DNA from: Alteromonas_E sp964230255
Lineage (GTDB): Bacteria > Pseudomonadota > Gammaproteobacteria > Enterobacterales > Alteromonadaceae
Direction: 5' to 3'
NCBI GenBank assembly: GCA_964230255.1
Contig: CAXRGW010000095.1
Location: 1-31,296 of the forward strand
Length of the DNA: 31,296 nt
Shown here: one piece after another, positions 1 to 8,180 of the stretch
Layout of the letters: the number at the start of each line of letters is the position of its first letter
Position numbering within the stretch: position 1 is the stretch's first letter
Notes under the pieces: generated by a model
The model's database searches: none
What the model saw: the letters and a program-made list of their open reading frames with translations, nothing else
Told to the model about the DNA's origin: nothing
Program-made: the position numbers and the translations under genes

Positions 1-41
1 TACTCCTACTCACTCTGATGGCAGCAAGACTGCACGGGTAG
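1..41 (+). CDS. leuL: leu operon leader peptide, 3' end only
   Basis: A short reading frame enters from the left edge and ends at TAG 39-41. Read from position 3 it gives LLLTLMAARLHG, with leucine codons at 3-5, 6-8, 9-11, 15-17 and 30-32. A run of Leu codons just before an attenuator hairpin and leuA is the classic gammaproteobacterial leu leader, where a ribosome stalled for charged tRNA-Leu controls transcription of leuABCD. The start codon and ribosome site lie outside the window, so the length is unknown. The frame is short, but its position relative to the hairpins makes chance unlikely. Confidence 0.8.
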   Translation, partial: LLLTLMAARLHG

Positions 42-77
42 GTTGCAACTTTAACGCAAACTAAAAAAACCCGTGCA
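31..77 (+). promoter_or_regulatory. Candidate antiterminator of the leu attenuator
   Basis: Bases 31-38 (TGCACGGG) are identical to the right arm of the terminator at 79-86. They can therefore pair instead with the terminator's left arm at 70-77 (CCCGTGCA). Segment 31-38 lies at the end of the leader frame and would be covered by a ribosome sitting at the stop codon 39-41. It would be free if the ribosome stalled at the Leu codons 3-17. That is the geometry expected for leucine-starvation readthrough. No folding calculation was done. Confidence 0.75.
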
Positions 78-93
78 CTGCACGGGTTTTTTT
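63..93 (+). terminator. Rho-independent attenuator terminator upstream of leuA
   Basis: CCCGTGCA at 70-77 pairs with TGCACGGG at 79-86, probably with a few of the inner bases forming the loop. Seven A (63-69) precede and seven T (87-93) follow, so the stem can extend by A-U pairs and ends in a U-tract. It lies 27 bases before the leuA start, with a GGAGG ribosome site at 104-108 in between. Confidence 0.9.
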
Positions 94-119
94 ATGCACA
101 AACGGAGGAACGGCAAGTC

Positions 120-1673
120 ATGAGTCAGGTCAAAATTTTTGACACCACCTTACGCGATGGTGAACAAGCACTACCAGCGAGCTTGAGTGCACGCGAGAAA
201 CTGCAAATTGCCCTGACACTAGAACGACTTGGTGTAGATATTATTGAAGCAGGTTTCCCGGTGAGTTCCCCAGGAGATTTCGCTTCAGTCCAACAAATTG
301 CACAACAACTTAAGACCTCAATCCCTTGCGGATTAAGTCGTGCCGTAGCAGCCGATATTGATGCGTGCGGCCAAGCCCTGCAAGTAGCGGAGCGCTTTCG
401 GATCCATACGTTTATTGCAACATCTGACATACACGTGAATGCTAAGTTGCGCAAATCTCAAGACGATGTAGTCGAAATGGCGGTTGCAGCGATAAAGCAT
501 GCAAAACAATATACCGATGATGTGGAGTTTTCCTGTGAAGATGCTGGGCGCACGCATATTGACTATTTGTGTCGTATGGTCGAATCGGCAATTACTGCCG
601 GAGCTACTACTGTCAATATTCCCGATACGGTTGGTTATACAATTCCCAGTGAATTTGGCGGCATTATCCAAACCTTGTTTAACCGCGTTCCGAATATCGA
701 CCAAGCAATAATATCGGTGCATTGTCACAACGATTTAGGTCTAGCCGTTGCTAACTCACTCAGCGCCGTTGAGCAAGGCGCTCGCCAGGTTGAATGTACA
801 ATTAACGGAATAGGTGAGCGTGCGGGTAACTGTTCGCTTGAAGAAATCGTTATGGCGTTGAAAACACGCTACGCGCTTTTGGGTTTAGATACCAATATAG
901 ATACTCAGGAAATCACTCGTGCTTCGCGTTTAGTTAGCCAGCTGTGCAATATGCCGGTACAGGCGAACAAAGCGATTGTCGGTGCCAATGCCTTTAGTCA
1001 CTCTTCGGGGATTCATCAAGACGGCGTACTTAAAGCCCAAAATACCTACGAGATCATGACCCCAGAAAGCGTCGGGTTGAACAAGAACACCCTGAATATG
1101 ACCTCGCGTTCAGGTCGACACGTAATCAAACACAGATTACATGAATTAGGTTATCAAGACAGCGATTATGATTTAGATACCTTATATGACGCATTCTTGC
1201 GCTTGGCCGACAAGAAAGGCCAGGTGTTTGACTACGACTTAGAAGCTTTACTGTTTTTTGATCAGCAACGGCAAGAGCATGCACAATACGAGTTGGTTTA
1301 CTTACACGCCAATGCTGGCCGCAACATTATTCCAAGTGCAACCGTTACGTTAAATGTCGGCGGTGAACCGGTGACGGAATCAGCGACAGGTAATGGCCCT
1401 GTTGATGCCGCTTTTAATGCGATTATTAGGGTTCTGGGTCACGACCAAGTAGAAATTGTCGATTTTAAACTCGACTCTAAGGGCGAAGGTGCAGATGCAT
1501 TGGCCCAAGTAAGTGTAGTAGCCGAATATAATCAGCGCCGTTTCCACGGCATCGGCTTGGCTACTGACATCGTTGAATCAGGGGTTAAAGCCTTGATCCA
1601 CGTGTTAAATAATACTTATCTCGCCGACCAAATCGACGAGCAAAAACAACAAGTTAAAATTAAGGGCGTATAA
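120..1673 (+). CDS. leuA: 2-isopropylmalate synthase
   Basis: This enzyme condenses acetyl-CoA with 2-oxoisovalerate to give 2-isopropylmalate, the committed step of leucine synthesis, in the cytoplasm. The 517-residue product has the normal length for the family. The catalytic TIM-barrel motif LRDGEQ is at residues 11-16. The metal ligands expected in this family are visible as D13, H201 and H203 (HCHNDLG) and N237 (GERAGN). The C-terminal third matches the regulatory domain that binds leucine in the family, including NGNGPVDA- and ATDIVESGVKA-like segments. ATG 120 follows GGAGG at 104-108. The gene is first in leuABCD, and its stop directly abuts the leuB start. Expression is probably set by the attenuator just upstream and, by family knowledge, by leucine feedback. 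Confidence 0.98.
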   Translation: MSQVKIFDTTLRDGEQALPASLSAREKLQIALTLERLGVDIIEAGFPVSSPGDFASVQQIAQQLKTSIPCGLSRAVAADIDACGQALQVAERFRIHTFIATSDIHVNAKLRKSQDDVVEMAVAAIKHAKQYTDDVEFSCEDAGRTHIDYLCRMVESAITAGATTVNIPDTVGYTIPSEFGGIIQTLFNRVPNIDQAIISVHCHNDLGLAVANSLSAVEQGARQVECTINGIGERAGNCSLEEIVMALKTRYALLGLDTNIDTQEITRASRLVSQLCNMPVQANKAIVGANAFSHSSGIHQDGVLKAQNTYEIMTPESVGLNKNTLNMTSRSGRHVIKHRLHELGYQDSDYDLDTLYDAFLRLADKKGQVFDYDLEALLFFDQQRQEHAQYELVYLHANAGRNIIPSATVTLNVGGEPVTESATGNGPVDAAFNAIIRVLGHDQVEIVDFKLDSKGEGADALAQVSVVAEYNQRRFHGIGLATDIVESGVKALIHVLNNTYLADQIDEQKQQVKIKGV

Positions 1674-2771
1674 ATGAGCGAGTACACAATTGCCGTATTA
1701 GCAGGAGATGGAATTGGGCCAGAAGTTATGGCCGAAGCGGACAAAGTGTTAAACGCTATCGAGCAACGCTTTAACCTGACTATCAAACGCACGGCTTACC
1801 CAGTGGGCGGTTTTGCTATTGATAATCACGGTGAAGCATTACCTGCGGATACACTGCTAGGCTGCGAGCAATCAGATGCCATTTTATTTGGCTCAATAGG
1901 TGGGCCCAAATGGGATACCTTACCACTTGAGCAGCGCCCGGAGCGGGCAGCACTGTTAACCTTGCGTAGCCACTTTGATCTGTTCAGCAACCTGCGCCCT
2001 GCAAAAATTTATCCGGGTTTAGAGTCACTTTCACCATTGCGTGCCGATATTGCTGCAAGCGGCGTTGATGTTCTGGTTGTGCGCGAGCTTACCAGTGGGA
2101 TTTACTTTGGTCAGCCCAAAGGCAAAGAAGGCGAAGGTGAAGAAACCGTTGCGTTCGACACAATGCGCTATACCCAAGCAGAAATTCGCCGCATCGCGCA
2201 TAGTGCATTTAAAGCGGCACAGTACCGCGGCAAGAAAGTAACTTCCGTAGATAAAGCAAACGTATTGGTTTGTTCACGGTTGTGGCGTGAGGTCACAGAA
2301 GAAGTTGCGCAAGAATACCCCGATGTGGAGTTAGAGCACATCTATATCGATAACGCGACGATGCAGCTAATAAAAGACCCGGCGCAATTTGATGTAATAC
2401 TGTGCTCCAACCTATTTGGCGACATTATCAGTGACGAATGCGCTATGCTCACCGGTTCGATGGGCTTACTAGCATCGGCTAGCATGAATGGTGATGGCTT
2501 CGGCTTATTCGAACCAGCAGGCGGCTCCGCGCCAGATATCGCCGGTCAAGGAATTGCTAACCCTGTCGCACAAATCCTCTCCGCGTCAATGATGCTGCGT
2601 TTTAGTCTACGCCAGGCAGCCGCGGCCGATGCAATTGATGCGGCGGTGGTGCAAACCCTAGCGGATGGCATTTTAACGGGCGAACTACTCGATGCAGAGA
2701 ATCGCCATAAAGCAGCAACAACGGCGCAGGTCGGTGATGCTATAATTCAACGAATTTTAGCGGCGGAGTAA
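1674..2771 (+). CDS. leuB: 3-isopropylmalate dehydrogenase
   Basis: This enzyme carries out NAD-dependent oxidative decarboxylation of 3-isopropylmalate to 2-oxoisocaproate, the third enzyme of leucine synthesis. The 365-residue protein shows the isocitrate/isopropylmalate dehydrogenase hallmarks: GDGIGPEV near the N terminus, GSIGGPKWD around residue 80, the substrate-loop region with RELTSGIYFG, and the metal/cofactor region LFGDIISDE followed by GLFEPAGGSAPDIAG. The length is normal. The ATG at 1674 starts on the base after the leuA TAA, so translation is likely coupled. The gene sits between leuA and leuC, as in enterobacterial and related operons. Confidence 0.98.
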   Translation: MSEYTIAVLAGDGIGPEVMAEADKVLNAIEQRFNLTIKRTAYPVGGFAIDNHGEALPADTLLGCEQSDAILFGSIGGPKWDTLPLEQRPERAALLTLRSHFDLFSNLRPAKIYPGLESLSPLRADIAASGVDVLVVRELTSGIYFGQPKGKEGEGEETVAFDTMRYTQAEIRRIAHSAFKAAQYRGKKVTSVDKANVLVCSRLWREVTEEVAQEYPDVELEHIYIDNATMQLIKDPAQFDVILCSNLFGDIISDECAMLTGSMGLLASASMNGDGFGLFEPAGGSAPDIAGQGIANPVAQILSASMMLRFSLRQAAAADAIDAAVVQTLADGILTGELLDAENRHKAATTAQVGDAIIQRILAAE

Positions 2772-2776
2772 GATTG

Positions 2777-4186
2777 ATGGGTCGCACACTTTTTGCAAAA
2801 ATTTGGGATTCTCACGTTGTTCATCAGCAGCAAAACGAAGTGCTGTTATACATCGACCGACATTTGATTCACGAGGTTACTTCACCACAAGCGTTTGCAG
2901 GTCTGGCTGCCAAAGACCGCAAGGTAAGACGCCCTGACCTAACCTTCGGCACCATGGATCACTCAATTTCAACTCGCTCTTTGGCGATTGATGCTTGTGG
3001 ACCAGAAAACCAACGTCAATTACAAACCTTGGCGCAAAATTGCACTGAACACGATATTACGCTTTACCCCGTAGGCCACCAAAAACAGGGTATTGTGCAC
3101 GTTATGGGACCTGAATTGGGATTGATTCAGCCCGGTATGACTGTTGTTTGTGGTGATTCCCATACTGCAACTCACGGTGCCTTTGGCGCACTTGCATTTG
3201 GGATAGGAACGTCACAAGTTGAGCACGTGTTAGCCACTCAAACACTGAAACAGAATCAAGCAAAGACCATGTTGATTAAGGTCGATGGTAAATTACCCCT
3301 TGGTGTAACCGCGAAAGACATCATTCTTGCGATTATTGGTAAGATAGGTCATGCCGGTGCTACCGGTCACGTGATTGAATATGCTGGCAGTGCTATTTCT
3401 GGCTTGAGTATGGAAGAGCGCATGACCATCTGTAATATGAGTATTGAAGCAGGCGCTAAAGCCGGACTTATTGCACCGGACCAAACCACTTTCGATTACT
3501 TAGCTGATAAAGAGTTTGCGCCCAAGGGTGAATTGTTCGAACAAGCCAAAGCCTACTGGCAAAGTCTGCACAGTGACGCTGATGCGTCATTTGACACTGT
3601 CATTGAGCTACCCGCTGAAGATATAGAACCGCAAGTGACTTGGGGAACAAATCCTGGACAGGTTGTCGGAGTAAACGTGCCCATTCCAACACCTAACAGT
3701 GCCACTGATGATGTGGCGCGCGAATCAGCGCGCAAAGCACTAGCATATATGGGATTGTACGCCGGTGAGAAACTTACTGATACGGCAGTTTCCCATGTAT
3801 TTATCGGTTCCTGTACCAATAGCCGTATTGAAGATTTGCGCTCAGCGGCGATGATTGCCAAACAAGGCAAGGTTGCCGATGGTGTAACCGCTATTGTTGT
3901 GCCAGGTTCTGTTGCAGTGAAGCAACAAGCAGAAGCAGAATTGTTGGATAAAGTTTTTCTCGAAGCAGGATTTGAATGGCGTTTACCCGGATGCTCAATG
4001 TGCTTGGGTATGAACGATGATATTCTTCAGCCTGGTGATCGCTGTGCATCCACCAGCAATCGCAATTTCGAAGGCCGCCAAGGCCGCGGGGCTCGCACGC
4101 ACTTAGTTAGTCCAGCCATGGCCGCCGCCGCGGCACTGAGAGGAAAGTTTGCCGATGTTCGTGAATTTGACGGAGGAGATTGCTAA
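2777..4186 (+). CDS. leuC: 3-isopropylmalate dehydratase, large subunit
   Basis: This is the large subunit of the [4Fe-4S] isomerase that interconverts 2- and 3-isopropylmalate, working with LeuD. The aconitase-type cluster cysteines are present as C346 (GSCTNSR), C406 and C409 (GCSMC), at the same spacing as in E. coli LeuC. Other family motifs include GDSHTATHGAFGA and STSNRNFEGRQG. I chose ATG 2777, which gives MGRTLFAKIWDSHVV and has GGAG at 2765-2768 at good spacing. The frame also has an in-frame TTG at 2774, which is less likely. The gene starts 5 bases after leuB, and its TAA shares one base with the leuD ATG. Confidence 0.98.
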   Translation: MGRTLFAKIWDSHVVHQQQNEVLLYIDRHLIHEVTSPQAFAGLAAKDRKVRRPDLTFGTMDHSISTRSLAIDACGPENQRQLQTLAQNCTEHDITLYPVGHQKQGIVHVMGPELGLIQPGMTVVCGDSHTATHGAFGALAFGIGTSQVEHVLATQTLKQNQAKTMLIKVDGKLPLGVTAKDIILAIIGKIGHAGATGHVIEYAGSAISGLSMEERMTICNMSIEAGAKAGLIAPDQTTFDYLADKEFAPKGELFEQAKAYWQSLHSDADASFDTVIELPAEDIEPQVTWGTNPGQVVGVNVPIPTPNSATDDVARESARKALAYMGLYAGEKLTDTAVSHVFIGSCTNSRIEDLRSAAMIAKQGKVADGVTAIVVPGSVAVKQQAEAELLDKVFLEAGFEWRLPGCSMCLGMNDDILQPGDRCASTSNRNFEGRQGRGARTHLVSPAMAAAAALRGKFADVREFDGGDC

Positions 4187-4791
4187 TGAGTGACGCAGGA
4201 TTTCAACATCACACTGGCACTGCGTGTCCGCTGGATCAAGCCAACGTCGACACTGACCAAATAATTCCAAAACAGTTTTTAACCGGCGTTTCACGCGACG
4301 GTTATGGCAAGCACTTGTTTCACGATTGGCGCTATCTCGATCAACACGAACAGGTTCTAAATCCGGAGTTCGTAATGAACTTTCCGGCTCACAAAGGTGC
4401 TTCAGTCCTATTGGCACGCGAAAACTTCGGCTGTGGTTCTAGCCGTGAGCACGCCCCCTGGTCTTTGCTCGATTATGGTTTTCAAGTCGTCATCGCAACC
4501 TCCTTTGCTGACATTTTTTATGGTAATGCCATCAACAACCAACTGCTTCCAATCGCATTGACAAACGACGCGATGAATCAGCTGTTTTCAGCAGTCAACG
4601 AGGCGTCTGACGCTGAAATTGCAGTTGACCTGCCAAGCCAAACCGTTAGCTGCGCCGGCGTTTCTCATCAGTTTGAGATTGATCCACAGCATAAACACAA
4701 CTTGCTGTTAGGTTTGGATATGATTGGCCAAACACTCACGCTAGTTACGGATATTGCATCCTATGAAGCGAACCGACCTGCTTGGATCTGA
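4186..4791 (+). CDS. leuD: 3-isopropylmalate dehydratase, small subunit
   Basis: This is the small (swivel) subunit that forms isopropylmalate isomerase with LeuC. The 201-residue length equals that of E. coli LeuD. The family motifs NVDTDQIIPKQFL near residue 20 and NFGCGSSREHAPW near residue 80 are intact. The start is ATG 4186, which overlaps the leuC stop (TAATG) and is preceded by GGAGGAG at 4172-4178, so translation is coupled. An upstream in-frame TTG at 4180 is not favoured. This is the last gene of the operon, and a terminator hairpin follows 35 bases after the stop. Confidence 0.98.
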   Translation: MSDAGFQHHTGTACPLDQANVDTDQIIPKQFLTGVSRDGYGKHLFHDWRYLDQHEQVLNPEFVMNFPAHKGASVLLARENFGCGSSREHAPWSLLDYGFQVVIATSFADIFYGNAINNQLLPIALTNDAMNQLFSAVNEASDAEIAVDLPSQTVSCAGVSHQFEIDPQHKHNLLLGLDMIGQTLTLVTDIASYEANRPAWI

Positions 4792-4826
4792 CCCACGCAC
4801 AAAATTTGACCAAAATGACTCGCTAG

Positions 4827-4849
4827 CCCAATGGTTTTATTGGGTTTTT
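4827..4849 (+). terminator. Rho-independent terminator of leuABCD
   Basis: CCCAAT (4827-4832) pairs with ATTGGG (4839-4844) around a 6-base loop, and TTTTT follows at 4845-4849. The hairpin stands alone between leuD and the next gene on the same strand. Confidence 0.85.
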
Positions 4850-4867
4850 GCGATTCTTTGCTACACT
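4840..4867 (+). promoter_or_regulatory. Candidate promoter of the HD-GYP gene
   Basis: An extended -10 (TGC then TACACT, 4859-4867) lies 30 bases before the ATG at 4897. The best -35 is TTGGGT at 4840-4845 with 16-base spacing, inside the right arm of the leu terminator. The -35 is weak, so this is a tentative call. Confidence 0.4.
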
Positions 4868-4896
4868 ATGAGTTCAGACGTTAGCAAGGATTCTCG

Positions 4897-6114
4897 ATGT
4901 TAAAGCAAGTGCCAATTTCAGAATTAGTGCCTGGCATGTATGTGAATCAAGTACTCAAGCAAGCTGGGCGCTTAAAAGTGCGCTCGAAAGGCTTGGTAAA
5001 CTCACAAGCCACCATTCAACAACTTAAAAACAAAGGCATTGAATTGTTGGAGGTTGATCTGGCAAAAAGTCATTTGCCCAATGAGGTCGAAAAGCCGACT
5101 GTAAAAGCACCAAGAGCTCATGAAGAAACGAAGTCTGAGCCCATAGCCCAGCCAAATCGATTGACCAAACTAACCACTGATGACTTGTCTGATGCCAACG
5201 ATTTGTATCTCCAAGCAGTAATGATCCAAGGAGATTTTGTAAGCTCGTTGCAATCTGGCATCGCCGCAAATTTGGACGCAGTTACCGATCTCAGCCAAAA
5301 CATCATTGACTCAGTGTTTGAAAACCCCAATGCGATTTCATGTTTAACTCTGATAAAAAATGTTGATGAATATTTGCTTGAACACAGTATCAGCTGCTCA
5401 ATTTTGATGGGCGTGTTCGCTCGTCATATGGAATTTGACAAATCGTTGATTGAGGAGCTTAGCTTAGGTGCCATGTTAATGGATATTGGCATGGCTACAA
5501 TTCCTAAAGACGTTTATGACAAACCGGGCAAGCTATCAGCGCAAGAGCGGCAAATTATGCAAGGTCATGTCGATGCTGGTGTAGAATTACTCGAACAGTG
5601 CGATGATGTCACTGACATTATTTGCGACATTATTCAAAACCACCATGAACGCTTGGATGGGTCGGGTTACCCATCAGCGAAGCAAGATAGTGAATTATCA
5701 ACCTATGCACGTATGGCGGCTATTGTAGATTGTTACGATGCGATGATTTCCGATCGCGCTCATCAAAAAAGCCAAACACCCACCCAGGTATTGCGTAAAT
5801 TAATGGCCGATAACACTTTAGACCAGGCCTTAGTGCAACAATTTATAAAATGTATCGGTGTGCACCCAATCGGTTCATTAGTAAAATTAAAAAGCGAGAA
5901 ATTGGCCCTGGTTAGCTCTCCCGGAAAAACCGATCCACTCAGCCCTGTGGTTATGACTTTCTATAGCCTGAGAACCAATATGCATTCGGAAATCAAACGT
6001 ATCGATTTAGCCAAGAGTGATGATGATATTGTTGCAGCAGTTAAACCGACCGAGTTTAAAATGAATTTGCCAAAATTTTTCCGCGAAGTTTTTATCCATC
6101 AAATGCCAGAGTAA
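4897..6114 (+). CDS. DUF3391/HD-GYP-family protein with degenerate HD dyad
   Basis: This 405-residue cytoplasmic protein belongs to the c-di-GMP phosphodiesterase family with an N-terminal DUF3391-like module (about residues 1-57, PGMYV and GLV motifs) and an HD-GYP domain (about 135-330). The signature NHHERLDGSGYP (residues 248-259) is intact, as are H224 and D278. However, the segment that normally reads LLHDIGK reads MLMDIGM here: the dyad histidine is M195 before D196, and the usual Lys is M199. The missing histidine is a metal ligand in active enzymes, so activity may be lost or altered, leaving a possible c-di-GMP-binding or protein-interaction role. The N-terminal module resembles that of the convergent GspB (about 24 of 54 residues identical by eye). 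The ATG has no strong ribosome site beyond AAGGA at 4886-4890. Confidence 0.88.
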   Translation: MLKQVPISELVPGMYVNQVLKQAGRLKVRSKGLVNSQATIQQLKNKGIELLEVDLAKSHLPNEVEKPTVKAPRAHEETKSEPIAQPNRLTKLTTDDLSDANDLYLQAVMIQGDFVSSLQSGIAANLDAVTDLSQNIIDSVFENPNAISCLTLIKNVDEYLLEHSISCSILMGVFARHMEFDKSLIEELSLGAMLMDIGMATIPKDVYDKPGKLSAQERQIMQGHVDAGVELLEQCDDVTDIICDIIQNHHERLDGSGYPSAKQDSELSTYARMAAIVDCYDAMISDRAHQKSQTPTQVLRKLMADNTLDQALVQQFIKCIGVHPIGSLVKLKSEKLALVSSPGKTDPLSPVVMTFYSLRTNMHSEIKRIDLAKSDDDIVAAVKPTEFKMNLPKFFREVFIHQMPE

Positions 6115-6124
6115 GCTGGCATTT
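6101..6124. terminator. Possible bidirectional terminator between convergent genes
   Basis: AAATGCCA (6101-6108) and TGGCATTT (6117-6124) form an 8-bp stem around an 8-base loop containing the HD-GYP stop codon. The A/T ends could serve as short U-tracts in either direction. Only 14 bases separate the two convergent genes, so this is the only obvious candidate. The U-tract is short. Confidence 0.5.
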
Positions 6125-6128
6125 GCAC

Positions 6129-7172
6129 TTACCAATCAGTTAATGCTGCCATGGTAAACAACTCATCGCGAAAGCTAAGCACTACCCGTTGAGGTTCAAT
6201 GTTCACTAATTGCACCTCGTCACTGATCCACTCACCTTCGTATAACTGTTGGCCATTCACTCGGACCCAGCGATTGTTGCGTGTACTGGCATACATATGC
6301 GCTGAAAACTCCATAGCTGGCAGCTGTGTGAGCAGACGCGCGGGAAGCTGATCAACACGCGGAATATCATCGCGCACTGTAACTAACTGCTCTGGCTCTT
6401 CATCTGCCGGTGCCTTCTCCAAATCTTCTAATGCTCGATTAAATCGCTCCAATAGCTCAGGAGAAACTGCGGACAAATCATCATTGGTTGTTTCTGGTGT
6501 TTGTGTAATCACCTCGCCTTCATCCTCTGCGATAGGCTCTTCAATAGTGGTTGCAACTACAGGCTCTTCAACGGGTGGTATTGAATCGACAGTTTGAGGT
6601 ATTGGCTCAGGTATAGGGTTTGCTTCAACGGGCGAACCTCGATCCGCGATCTCGGTAGTCACCTCAGGCTCAACCTGAGGTTGCCCCACGGTCGTCGGCG
6701 GCACCTTCGTTTCTGCTGGTGTTTCAGACACAGTGACTGCTTGATTGACGAACCAACTTGGGGCAATGGCCGCAGTAGCGCCAACAACTAAGCCAAGAAA
6801 TACCACGCCAACAATAACGCCCGCATGCTTTATGTAAATCTGCCACATACTTGGCAGTTCATTTACCGATGGCAAAAACAAGCTGCGATTAAACTGTTCA
6901 GATAACTTAGTATCGACTTGACTGGCGTGATCATATTCGCCTTGTAAGAGCTTTTGCGTCATAGATGATGGCTTTTCTTGCGCGGGCTCTAGCTCCAATG
7001 ATTGTTCAGTATCAATCTCAACAGTCAAAACCCCCATTTCGGCCAACCCAGTGATCATATCCTCACTGCGAACCAGGCCGACTTTACGAATCTTGACCGG
7101 ACCATTTTGTTCGACAACCCGGGTGATCATCATCCCAGGCTGCAACTCTTTAATTGGGATAACCTTAAGCAT
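6129..7172 (-). CDS. gspB: GspB-like type II secretion protein fused to a DUF3391-like N-terminal module
   Basis: This is an inner-membrane partner of GspA/ExeA, the pair that in Aeromonas and Vibrio helps place the secretin through the peptidoglycan. Domains of the 347-residue product: residues 1-54 resemble DUF3391 (PIKELQPGM, KVGLVRS); one membrane segment lies near 110-135 (VIVGVVFLGLVVGATAAIA); then a long Glu/Pro/Thr-rich periplasmic linker; then a C-terminal T2SSB domain (LPAMEFSAHMYAS, RWVRVNGQQLYEGEW, VVLSFRDELFTM). GspB proteins I know start with a short cytoplasmic tail, so the DUF3391-like head is unusual. I chose ATG 7172 (MLKVIPIK) because GGAGG lies 5 bases before it and the neighbour's N terminus also begins MLK. 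A frame extension to 7190 exists. The start overlaps the end of exeA by 8 bases. Confidence 0.85.
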   Translation of the reverse strand: MLKVIPIKELQPGMMITRVVEQNGPVKIRKVGLVRSEDMITGLAEMGVLTVEIDTEQSLELEPAQEKPSSMTQKLLQGEYDHASQVDTKLSEQFNRSLFLPSVNELPSMWQIYIKHAGVIVGVVFLGLVVGATAAIAPSWFVNQAVTVSETPAETKVPPTTVGQPQVEPEVTTEIADRGSPVEANPIPEPIPQTVDSIPPVEEPVVATTIEEPIAEDEGEVITQTPETTNDDLSAVSPELLERFNRALEDLEKAPADEEPEQLVTVRDDIPRVDQLPARLLTQLPAMEFSAHMYASTRNNRWVRVNGQQLYEGEWISDEVQLVNIEPQRVVLSFRDELFTMAALTDW

Positions 7173-8076
7173 ACAGTCCTCCCAAGCCATAGCCAGCAGC
7201 TATAGCGACAATAAAAAGACCAGCCAACAGATAGTCAAACCGTCGGCTGCGACGCTGTGCCACTACGTCATCACCTAAAATTTGTTTAGCAGCGGCCAAC
7301 AAAACGTGCTTTCGCACAACCGGCGCTTGAATGGTGAATGATAGTGTTAATGCGCGGTCACAGAGCAAGTTAATTACCCTTGGAATGCCGCCAGTGATCC
7401 GATATACCGCAGCGATTGAGCTGTTGTTAAATACACTGCGATCGCCACCTGCAACTTCTAACCGGTGAGCCATATAAGAGCCAACTTCAGATTCGGTTAA
7501 AGGTAATAAGTGATAGCGGGCGGTAATGCGCTGAGCTAGCTGCCGCAGCTCGTTACGCTTTAATAGTTGTTGCAGTTCTGGTTGACCAATAAGAACAACT
7601 TTCAACAACTTTTCACGATTCGTTTCTAAATTGGTCAACAGACGCAATTGTTCCAGCACTTCTGGCAGTAAATGCTGCGCTTCATCAACAATCAGTACGG
7701 TATTGGTACCCTTCTCATGGTTCTCAGCGAGCTTCTTCAAAATTGCGTCGGTATAATGCTTGAGACTCTCCTGACGGTCAGCCACTTCAATCCCAAGCTC
7801 GTCACAAATAGTGGCTAATAGCTCAAGCGCCGACAATGTTGGATTTAGAATCATCGCGACCTGAGTGTTATCGGGTAACTGCTGCAATAACTTACGTGAG
7901 ACCGTTGTCTTACCCGTACCTACTTCACCGGTAAGCATTACAAATCCACCCGATTCGCGCAGACCAAAAGTAAGATGCGCTAAAGCCTCTTTATGACGTG
8001 GACTCATATACAAATAAGCCGGGTTTGGCGCAATTGAAAAAGGGTTGTCTTTTAAACCAAAATAATTGAGATACAT
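7165..8076 (-). CDS. exeA: ExeA/GspA-family AAA ATPase, short form
   Basis: This is the cytoplasmic-side ATPase of the GspAB pair of type II secretion. The N terminus MYLNYFGLKDNPFSIAPNP is typical of ExeA/MshM proteins. Walker A is GEVGTGKT (residues 50-57), Walker B LIVDEAQ (128-134), with sensor-like QRITARYHL near 200. A single hydrophobic segment at about 281-300 ends the 303-residue protein. Aeromonas ExeA (over 500 residues) continues after the membrane segment into a periplasmic peptidoglycan-binding domain, which is absent here. MshM-type pilus ATPases share the fold and lack that domain, but the adjacent GspB supports a GspA role. No clear Shine-Dalgarno precedes the ATG. A TTGACA -35 candidate lies upstream. 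The gene is translationally coupled to gspB. Confidence 0.85.
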   Translation of the reverse strand: MYLNYFGLKDNPFSIAPNPAYLYMSPRHKEALAHLTFGLRESGGFVMLTGEVGTGKTTVSRKLLQQLPDNTQVAMILNPTLSALELLATICDELGIEVADRQESLKHYTDAILKKLAENHEKGTNTVLIVDEAQHLLPEVLEQLRLLTNLETNREKLLKVVLIGQPELQQLLKRNELRQLAQRITARYHLLPLTESEVGSYMAHRLEVAGGDRSVFNNSSIAAVYRITGGIPRVINLLCDRALTLSFTIQAPVVRKHVLLAAAKQILGDDVVAQRRSRRFDYLLAGLFIVAIAAGYGLGGLYA

Positions 8077-8106
8077 GTGAGAAAAAATCGTTGAACGTCG
8101 AGGCCT

Positions 8107-8135
8107 AAACTAGCGGCTTGGTCAGCAGATGTCAA
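8107..8135 (-). promoter_or_regulatory. Candidate promoter of exeA-gspB
   Basis: On the minus strand a perfect TTGACA (8130-8135) is followed, after 17 bases, by TAGTTT (8107-8112), about 30 bases before the exeA ATG. The -10 is poor, so confidence is modest. Confidence 0.45.
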
Positions 8136-8180
8136 AGATCAAGGCACGCAAAATAAGATGCGTAACTTTGTCAATGCCAA

